From an uncultured bacterium (GTDB taxonomy: Bacteria > Cloacimonadota > Cloacimonadia > Cloacimonadales > Cloacimonadaceae): 12,770 nt of DNA. The notes beneath the pieces were generated by a model. It was not told the DNA's origin, ran no database searches, and saw only the letters and a program-made list of their open reading frames with translations. Shown piece by piece: positions 1 to 7,000 of the stretch (within the stretch, counting starts at the first letter, position 1; every line of letters starts with the position of its first letter). The DNA lies in contig CALDSN010000200.1 in the NCBI GenBank assembly GCA_937924555.1, forward strand, positions 1 to 12,770, given 5' to 3'. Both the position numbers and the translations under genes were made by a program.

Positions 1-49
1 ATACGAGATCTGATCGTGACTGGAGTTCAGACGTGTGCTCTTCCGATCT
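1..49 (+). other. Illumina P7 indexed adapter remnant (artefact)
   Basis: Positions 1-9 (ATACGAGAT) match the 3' part of the P7 flow-cell primer. Positions 10-15 (CTGATC) fit a 6-nt index, the reverse complement of GATCAG. Positions 16-49, from GTGACTGGAG to CTTCCGATCT, match the standard Illumina read-2 adapter end to end. Genomic sequence therefore starts at about position 50. Any open reading frame entering from the left has its first dozen residues encoded by adapter and must be trimmed. Confidence 0.98.
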
Positions 50-453
50 CATATGCCAAATCTGCTTTCGAAGAGAGTGGCTATGGCTGCGTTGCGGTGG
101 CGAATACCGGTGTTTATGGTCAGCGTAGCTTTGTGTTTAGCTATGCTTTGTCCGAACTTGCCGATAGTGTTACCCCCAATACTCGGTCGAACCTGCTTAC
201 CAAGATTGTTCAGTTCTTTGAATCCGATAGCTTCCTGGGTGAGTTGGAAAGCCCTCAGCTCAGCATCAGTGTGGTTAGTGACAGCATCAGGCTTAGTTGG
301 CTTGAGGTTCCCATGGCTGATTACTATCATGTGTATATCAGCAATCTTCCCGATGCCTGGGATGGGGTTGAACCTGTGGCGGTTTACGGCACCCAATATG
401 TTCTTCCGCCCGGAGAGAAAGCCTTCTTTAAAGTGATTGCCGTAGCGGATTAA
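50..453 (+). CDS. C-terminal fragment of a probable secreted protein with an FN3-like domain
   Basis: The 5' end is missing; 133 residues from position 52 to the TAA stop at 451-453 are genomic. Residues 1-56 contain GCVAVANTG and a segment ending LLTKIVQFF. They resemble the closing beta strands and last helix of an alpha/beta domain of the kind that ends C25-like peptidase or glutaminase-like regions; this is only a resemblance. From about residue 63 to the end the sequence has fibronectin-III character, with the successive strand motifs IRLSWLEV, YYHVYISN and KAFFKVIAVAD, a pattern common in exported proteins of the FCB group. Unlike the two other exported proteins in the window, it lacks the NYPNPFNP sorting domain. 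The in-frame start inside the adapter (position 16) is artificial. The true function cannot be told from this fragment. Confidence 0.75.
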
Positions 454-455
454 AC

Positions 456-484
456 AACAAGAGCCTCATTTTGAGGCTCTTGTT
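456..484. terminator. Bidirectional hairpin terminator between convergent genes
   Basis: A perfect 13-bp stem pairs 456-468 (AACAAGAGCCTCA) with 472-484 (TGAGGCTCTTGTT) across a 3-nt loop. It starts 3 nt after the stop of the + strand fragment and lies 25 nt beyond the stop of the - strand peptidase. A-rich sequence before the stem and TTGTTATAT after it give moderate U tracts in both directions, so it probably serves both genes. Confidence 0.85.
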
Positions 485-508
485 ATATCTGGAGCAATGA
501 GTAGTGCT

Positions 509-3205
509 TTACTTAGCTAAAAGCATCTTGCGTGTTTCTTTGTAACTGGGGCTATCCAAGCGGTATAAATACACTCCGCTGCTTGCAGGTTTGCCGTTAT
601 CATCGTTCCCGTCCCAGCTAAGGGTTACCCTTTGGCTTTGGGGGATACCATCAAACAGCTTGCGTACTAATTGTCCGCGTGTGTTGAAGATGTTTAGCTT
701 AATAGGCTGGGAAGTATCTTTCAACATGAAGCTGATGCTTGTGCTGGGGTTAAAGGGATTGGGATAGTTTGGCAGCAATCCATTTTGCAGTACGGGGTTA
801 AGCTCATCTTCATTTGCGGAGAAGGCGGAGGTGGAGAAACGCCGAGATACAGAGTAGTTGCTGTGTCCAAATAGGTTATGGGCTGCAACACGCCAGTACA
901 TCAAGGTATTTGCCGGTAGCCAAGGTGTAGTGTAACTGCTTTCGCTGATCTCGGTATTGTTCTGTACGATGTCGGTGAAATAAGGGTCTCTGGCAATCTG
1001 CAGGCTGTAACTTAAGGCAAGTTGGGATGGCTGCCACACAAAGGTGGTGTTTGCTCCCAAGCCTGTGGCATAATGAGGGGGACTAATCAGCATGGGAATA
1101 GCGGGTGTTTCTGACACGGCACCCGTGGTGAAGCTTTGGGTGGGGCTGAATTCGCTGATACCAATATCCGCTAAGCTGGCAACCCGCCAATAATATGTAG
1201 TGAATGGGATTAGCATACTGGCATGATACACAGTCCCTTGGTGCCCAATGACTTCAGTTATCTCACCACTGAAGTTTGGGTTAGTTGCAAGCTGGAAGTG
1301 ATAGGACATAGCTCCCATAACAGGATCCCAAGTGATATCGGGGTTGGTGGGTGCATTCTGGGTTCCATTGGCAGGTGACACAACCGAGGGAGTATCCAGG
1401 AAGCTAAGGATTGTGAAGGGACTCATACACTGGTCACTTTGGTTATTGCTTAACATGGTGATGCGCACCAAACACTGCTGAGAATTCAGGTAGGGCAAGC
1501 TATTCCACACATAGCTGCCGTCATTGGGAGTGCTGCTTGTTAGAGGTGTCCAGTTAGCCCCCATATCGGAGCTGAATTCTATCATCACACTCCCTGATGT
1601 GGCTTTGGATTTCCAGGTAATCTCTTTGGAAGAGCCAAAGAACCATGCTTCACCTCCCTTGGGACTGGTGATTTGGACATCGGATAGCTTAATGCTGAAG
1701 CTGATGGTTTCGCCGGCGATGCCAATATCGTAGATATTCAAGCCTCCAGCAGAGTTGTTGCCCAAGAACCCGCTGGGAACAGTGTGTTCGTTTATTGCAG
1801 TTCTACCGGATTGAGCACTATATGCAGCCATACCCAAGGAACCACCTGTGCTATTGTTATTAGCGCCGGGACGGTAAATATACAGTTCATCGGGAGGTCC
1901 GGAGGCATTGCCGTTTTCGCGGGTATCCAAGCGATACACCAGCAATCCTGTTCCGGGGAGGTTGTCGTCATAATATGCTCCGGGCTTGCGATATTCCAAC
2001 ACATAGGATTCGTTTGTCCGCCACGAAGCGACCCGATAGATGTTGTTTGTGGAAGATGAGGCAACCGGGGACAGGGTGTAAGTTCCTGATTCGGTTATCA
2101 TAGGCGGTTCAGGAAGCCACTGTCCATAGCGATACTTCATCCAAGCACTCATGTGCTGCGGGGGGTTGGCATTGTTTGCCATCAGGTCCCACCCGCCAAT
2201 GGGCGTGATTGACGTATTTTCATATCGGTATAGGTCTGGTGCTCCAAGTGAGTGGAACATCTCGTGTGACAGCACGCTGGCACCGGAAGACCCTATGGAT
2301 TGGTCAAGCTGGAAGTTAAAATCCCACACCTGTGCTCCATGGATGGTGGCTGTAACTCCATACAGCACCCATCTGTGAGGCCATAGCAGTTCTGCCCATC
2401 CATCAGGTGCACCCTGGATGATAAAACAGGTGTTATCAACATAACCATCGTTATCGCCATCTATCACCAAGTCTGTGGGTATTTGATTCCCCACGGCTGC
2501 CACTGCACGCGCAAGAAGCTGCATTTCACGGTCAGCGCGCTCTGCGTCGTCACTTGCCTGATAGCCAATGGGGTTGGTGTTGCTGTAAACACGGAAGTAG
2601 TTGCGGGGTTGAGAATCCACATAGGACACCACAATTTCGCCATTCGGCGCAGGGTAGAAACTGGTGTCCACATTCAATTGTCCGTAGGATGCAGACAGAA
2701 AATAGTTTTTCATGGAATTGGCAGAGCCATCGGTATTGTTAAACATATCATCATAGTAGCCAATAGGGTGCGTGAAGTTGGGGTCATCGGCAAAGCGGAT
2801 AAAGATAACTATGTTGTTGAACTGCCCAATATGCGGGGACTTAGCGTTACTATAGTCGCGTATGGTGTTCTCATAACGGGCATACTTTTGGGCGATACGC
2901 TCAGCACTTAGGTTCACTCCGGGCTGCAATCCCCTTTGCATAGGGCTGTCTTTACCCACAATCAACTCGGTGGGGGCAACCCCATCACCTTCTGTGCGGG
3001 CATAAACATACCAGCCAGCATCGTTTTTCACGATTGTATAGTTATCTGCATCGTGCAACCAATTATGAAATTCATCTCCTGAGGCGAAGATGTTCACTTC
3101 GCTTCCATCGGGTTGAGAGAAGCTTAATGGCAACATCCGGTGCGGGGCAGCAAACAGCATCCCCACCAGCAATGCCATCAGCAGTGCGATGTATATGGGT
3201 CTCAT
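509..3205 (-). CDS. Secreted M6-family (immune inhibitor A-like) metallopeptidase with Ig/FN3 domains and C-terminal sorting domain
   Basis: This 898-residue protein is a predicted exported zinc endopeptidase. Residues 1-20 form a signal peptide (RPIYIALLMALLVGMLFA). Residues 42-70 match the usual M6 N-terminal motif (GDEFHNWL ... GWYVYA). The catalytic domain spans about 125-365. Its zinc site is HEMFHSLGAPD at 314-324, the extended HExxHxxGxxD form, followed by GGWDLM at 337-342, which resembles the Met-turn region. DGDNDGYVDN at 249-258 looks like a calcium-binding loop. After a beta-rich region come a KRE9-like Ig domain (about 510-600, SPKGGEAWFFGS), two FN3-like domains (about 602-698 and 704-793), and a FlgD-like/type-A sorting domain (811-898) that begins LPNYPNPFNP. 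The ATG at 3205 has AGAGGA just upstream (3209-3214) and overlaps the stop of the hesB-like gene by 4 nt. The catalytic residues are intact. The export route past the inner membrane (T9SS-like) is inferred from the C-terminus only. Confidence 0.93.
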   Translation of the reverse strand: MRPIYIALLMALLVGMLFAAPHRMLPLSFSQPDGSEVNIFASGDEFHNWLHDADNYTIVKNDAGWYVYARTEGDGVAPTELIVGKDSPMQRGLQPGVNLSAERIAQKYARYENTIRDYSNAKSPHIGQFNNIVIFIRFADDPNFTHPIGYYDDMFNNTDGSANSMKNYFLSASYGQLNVDTSFYPAPNGEIVVSYVDSQPRNYFRVYSNTNPIGYQASDDAERADREMQLLARAVAAVGNQIPTDLVIDGDNDGYVDNTCFIIQGAPDGWAELLWPHRWVLYGVTATIHGAQVWDFNFQLDQSIGSSGASVLSHEMFHSLGAPDLYRYENTSITPIGGWDLMANNANPPQHMSAWMKYRYGQWLPEPPMITESGTYTLSPVASSSTNNIYRVASWRTNESYVLEYRKPGAYYDDNLPGTGLLVYRLDTRENGNASGPPDELYIYRPGANNNSTGGSLGMAAYSAQSGRTAINEHTVPSGFLGNNSAGGLNIYDIGIAGETISFSIKLSDVQITSPKGGEAWFFGSSKEITWKSKATSGSVMIEFSSDMGANWTPLTSSTPNDGSYVWNSLPYLNSQQCLVRITMLSNNQSDQCMSPFTILSFLDTPSVVSPANGTQNAPTNPDITWDPVMGAMSYHFQLATNPNFSGEITEVIGHQGTVYHASMLIPFTTYYWRVASLADIGISEFSPTQSFTTGAVSETPAIPMLISPPHYATGLGANTTFVWQPSQLALSYSLQIARDPYFTDIVQNNTEISESSYTTPWLPANTLMYWRVAAHNLFGHSNYSVSRRFSTSAFSANEDELNPVLQNGLLPNYPNPFNPSTSISFMLKDTSQPIKLNIFNTRGQLVRKLFDGIPQSQRVTLSWDGNDDNGKPASSGVYLYRLDSPSYKETRKMLLAK

Positions 3206-3534
3206 GATTCCTCTTTATTACATTTCTGTTTACAATCACATATATAGCTTTGCCTTTGCGGCTGCACAAGCAAGCGCTGGGCAAAGAAAAAAAGCTCTGT
3301 ATCAATGCTAAAACCGCCATATTCTGCCAGCAAGTCCGCCTGCAAATACAGCTCGCAATCTTCTGTTTGTACCACAATATCATCCGCTTGAGGTGTTTCG
3401 AACAAAAGCCGGAATTCCGCTCCCTTACAGCTTTTTGCCACAAGTATCAAGCGTGGCTTGCGGTTTTGGGACATATAGAACTCCTGCTTGCGTTTGATAT
3501 ACTTCAACGCAGCTTCACTAATACTTATATCCAT
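3202..3534 (-). CDS. Divergent HesB/IscA-like (A-type Fe-S carrier family) protein
   Basis: A 110-residue cytoplasmic protein, close to the usual A-type carrier length. The N-terminus (MDISISEAALKYIKRK) fits the family's opening strand and helix. Cysteines at 36, 99 and 101 fall almost exactly where the three ligand cysteines of E. coli IscA lie (35, 99, 101). The motifs themselves are altered: KSCKGAEF replaces the usual GCSGF-type loop, and CDCKQKC near the C-terminus replaces CGCGxSF. Two further cysteines lie at 60 and 105. A-type proteins bind Fe-S clusters or iron and pass them to apo-proteins; whether this variant still does is unknown. Its TGA overlaps the ATG of the downstream M6 peptidase (TCATGA), so the two genes are almost surely cotranscribed and translationally coupled. 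An AGAGG lies 12 nt before the ATG, which is rather far for a ribosome site. A Bacteroidetes-type promoter abuts the start instead. Confidence 0.75.
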   Translation of the reverse strand: MDISISEAALKYIKRKQEFYMSQNRKPRLILVAKSCKGAEFRLLFETPQADDIVVQTEDCELYLQADLLAEYGGFSIDTELFFFAQRLLVQPQRQSYICDCKQKCNKEES

Positions 3535-3539
3535 CTAAA

Positions 3540-3570
3540 CAAATATACCTCTAACGACAGAGTATTCAAA
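3540..3570 (-). promoter_or_regulatory. Bacteroidetes-type promoter for the hesB-like/M6 operon
   Basis: On the - strand, TTTG (3570-3567) is followed after exactly 19 nt by TATATTTG (3547-3540). This fits the Bacteroidetes primary-sigma consensus of a -33 TTTG box and a -7 TAnnTTTG box. Transcription would start at about 3533-3535, at or within a base of the ATG at 3534, which predicts a leaderless or nearly leaderless mRNA. The assignment rests on consensus match only. Confidence 0.45.
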
Positions 3571-3986
3571 TTATGTTCCATAACCAATGATATTATTCAC
3601 TCTTATCTGGCAAATGCCTGTAACTAGCTTGCAAAGGTGTATATAGGGCTTAGCTATAGGATTATATACCTTCATGAAGCACCTCTTTCTCATCAGCAGT
3701 TTGTTGTAATGTGAATTCTATTGTAAAGAGAATGTGAAACCAGGTTCTTCCTTGGGGCTTGCTTGGGCAGTTACGCTTGAGATGCGGTTGCGCCTCCCAG
3801 CAAAGTGCTGGGAGAGGCAACCGTATCTCAACGGTATATCAATAAGCAAGGGCTAGGGAGTGGTCATGCTTTTTACCCGATTGCTTCTGCATGGCAATAT
3901 GCTTATTCCGCCTAAGCCTGGAAGCCGAGATATCTGTCGTATCACGGGTAACAACTGGGTGGGTCAATGGGCTGTTATATGCAGGC
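3571..3986. other. Non-coding gap upstream of the hesB-like gene
   Basis: Apart from the long palindrome (3777-3831) I find no gene here. A 46-codon frame at 3866-4006 (+) begins after an AGGGAG, but it runs into the terminator hairpin of the gene on the other strand and has no recognisable family features. An 8-bp inverted pair AATAAGCA/TGCTTATT (3841-3848 and 3900-3907) is present and may be chance. Confidence 0.6.
3777..3831. repeat. Long imperfect palindrome (26-bp arms) of unknown role
   Basis: The arms 3777-3802 (TTGAGATGCGGTTGC...) and 3806-3831 (...GCAACCGTATCTCAA) are inverted copies with 3 mismatches in 26 positions, one of them a G-U pair in one RNA sense. The loop is AAG, and the 9 bp next to it (CTCCCAGCA/TGCTGGGAG) are perfect. 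There is no U tract on either side, so it is not a typical rho-independent terminator. It sits between two co-directional - strand genes, after the terminator of the giant gene and about 240 bp upstream of the hesB-like start. It could be a REP-like dispersed element or a structured RNA segment; no second copy is present in the window. Confidence 0.6.
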
Positions 3987-4017
3987 AAAAAAAGCCCCGA
4001 ACCTAAGTCCGGGGCTT
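3987..4017 (-). terminator. Rho-independent terminator of the giant secreted-protein gene
   Basis: Read on the - strand, an 8-bp stem AAGCCCCG/CGGGGCTT (4017-4010 with 3999-3992) has a 10-nt loop and runs straight into a tract of seven T (3993-3987, its first two also paired in the stem). It lies about 38 nt after the stop codon of the 2076-residue protein. Confidence 0.88.
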
Positions 4018-4054
4018 ATCACTATGGTTAACTGTTAGTTATCTAAGCAGCTAA

Positions 4055-7000
4055 CTATTTCATCATGATCATTTTCTTGGTGCTGCTGTATTTGCCGGTA
4101 TTCATCTTGTAGTAGTAAACACCGCTGGATACGTTGCGACCGCTGTTATCCTTACCATTCCAGACCACAGTGTGGCTACCGGCTTCTTTAACGTCGTTCA
4201 GGAGGGTTCTTACGAGCTGACCTTTAACGTTATAGACTTCGATGCTCACATTGGCGGCTTCCTTCATGCTGAAAGCAATGTTGGTTTCAGGGTTGAAGGG
4301 GTTGGGATAGTTGGATTTGAGCTCTGTGGCTACCACAGGAACGGTGATGTCTTCATTGGCACTGCCGCTACCGATAACGGTAACATCATCAACGAAGAAG
4401 ATGAAAGCGTCATTGGACAAGCATTGGATACCAATGTAAACAGGTGAGGTGCCTGTGTTGAGGTTATAGCTATATTCAGTCCATTCCACAGGAGCGGAGA
4501 CGTAGTTTGCACCACTGATGATGGTGAAGTCCGCAGGGGCGGTTCCGGTTGTGGAAACACCAACTTTGAAGCGTTCAAGACCATAATCTGCCACATAAGA
4601 GCGAGCCCAGAATTTAATCTGAGAGGCACCATTCATGAAGCGAGGAGTGATCAACCAGTCGTTATTGGGAGGAGTTGTGGAAGCGAAACTGGCTGCGAAC
4701 TTGGAACCACCGTGAGGTGTCTGTTCCAAGGCAGGGGTTGTTGCGCTGGGATTGAATACGATGTAAGCCATGGCGCTGCCGGAGTTCTGGAAGGTAATAC
4801 CGGAGAAGCCATAGGTGGTGCTGAGGTCAACGTCCACCAAGGTCCAAGGAGCAAAGGTGAGGGTGAAATCAGCATATTCTTCGAAGCCATCAACAAGCAG
4901 GTTTGCAGTGGGAGCAAGGATGAAGTTTGCTGTGGTTGTTTGGCCTAAGAGCACCACAACACCGCTCTGCGTGGCAGAGGAGTAGTTGGGGTGAGAGGCG
5001 ACGACGGTGTGTGTTCCCACAGGAACGACCATGCTGTATGCACCCTGTGCATTGGTGGTAGCAGTATAAGTACCGGTAGCAACGGTGGCACCGGATACAA
5101 CCTGATTTTGTTGGTTACGGACGATACCGGCAATGGTACCAACCTGGGTCATCTTGGTTACAGGGTTGGAGAGGGCGGGAGTGGAGAGAGCACCACCGGT
5201 GTAAACAGCTTTCACTGCCCACTTGTAGGTGCCATCAGGTAATGCGCCCCATCCGGTATCCTGATAAGCGGTTGCGGATACAGGGTTGGTGGTAAGGCTG
5301 GTCCAGGCAGGTTCATTGGTTTCCTGTCCGGCAATCATACGCCATACTTTGTAACCCAGTAATGCGCGGGTGTTATCAGTGGTAACCAGAGAGCGAAGGT
5401 CGATGCTGGGCTGAATGGAGACAACCGTATTGGAGGGGTTGTAACGCTTTTCAGCATTAACTTGGATGTTGCCGATGTTTTGGGTTTGGACATCAACTCT
5501 GGCGATATCTTCGGGCTTGTTTTCCGAAGCGATAAAGCCTTCGCGGGTTGCAGGTGCGCCAATGGCAAAATCATCTACGAAGAAGATGAAGGCGTCATTG
5601 GAGAGGCACTGAATGCCAACATAAACCTGCTGTCCGGCATATGATGCGAGACTGTAGCTGTATTCAGTCCAGTCCACAGGAGCAGAGATGTAGCTTGCAC
5701 CACTAATGATGGTGAAGTCCGCAGGAGCGGTTCCGGTGGTGGAGACACCAACCTTGAAGCGTTCCAAACCGTAATCAGCCACGTAGGAGCGTGCCCAGAA
5801 GGACACGGCATCACCGGCCATGACAGTAGTTTGCGGGGAAATCAACCAGTCGTTGTTGGGAGGAGTGGTGGATGCGAAGCAAGCGGCAAACTTAGCACCG
5901 CTGTGAGGAGTTTGTTCCAAGGCAGGGGTTGTTGCACTGGGATTGAAGATGATGTATGCCATGGCAACACCGGAGTTCGGGAAGGTAATTCCGCTGAAAC
6001 CGTAAGTGGTGCTGAGGTCAACATCAACATTAGTCCATGGATCGAAGTCGATTGAGAAATCCGTATAGGATTCGAAATCATCTTCAAAGCCCACAGAACC
6101 GGAACCGGGTGCAGACCAAGTGATATTTACGTTGTTACCGGCTTGAGTAGCCAATACTCCTGATGGAGGAAGGGTAAGCTCGGTCATAACGAAGTTTTGT
6201 GTGGTTACTTGTAAGCCAACCATTACCACGCCGGCTTGAGAAGCAGGCTGGTAACCGGCTTTGACGGCAGTTACGTTATAGGTTCCGGCATACACGCCAA
6301 AGCTGTAAACACCGGAGGCGTTGGTTGTACCGGTATAAGTTCCGGCAGTCACGGTCACGCCGGCAATCGGCAGACCTGTTCCAAACTCGGTGATAGTACC
6401 GGTAAGGGTTCCCATCATACCTTTGTGGATTTCGTTGGAGAATGCAGGGACAGAATATACGTTGTTGGTATAAACTGCTTTCACGGCATATTTGTACACG
6501 CCGGAAGGCAGAGGCTGCCAGGCATTGTCAACATAGTTGGTAGGGGTGATGGTGGCAGGGGTAAGGCTGGTCCAGGCTGCTTCGTTAGCTTGATCGGCAG
6601 CAAGTAAACGCCATACTCTGTAACCCAATCTGGTTCTGTCGTTAGCGGCATCTTGTCTTTCGCTGGCTGTAGGACCGACATATTTAGGAGCGTCGGCAGT
6701 ACGAGCCACGGTTGCGCTTTGGTTTACAGCAACTTCCGGATAGGAAGGCATATTTGCGGGAGTACCCACAAAGAAGTCATCCAAGAAGAAGATGAAAGCG
6801 TCGTTGGACAGACACTGCACACCGATACGAACTTGCTGGCCTGCATAGGCGGCAAGGTTATAAGTGTATTGAGTCCATTCCACAGGAGCAGAAATGTAGT
6901 TTGCACCACTGATGATGGTGAAGTCGGCAGGGGCGGTTCCGGTGGTGGAGACACCAACCTTGAAGCGCTCTAAGCCGTAATCTGCTACATAGGAACGTGC

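Noticed and set aside
16..51. GTG start and first 12 codons of an open frame leading into the first gene
   Set aside because: These codons lie in adapter sequence; the real gene is truncated at about position 50.
3866..4006. 46-codon frame on the + strand preceded by AGGGAG
   Set aside because: Its last codons run through the terminator hairpin of the opposite-strand gene, its stop falls in the hairpin loop, and the peptide shows no conserved feature that I know.
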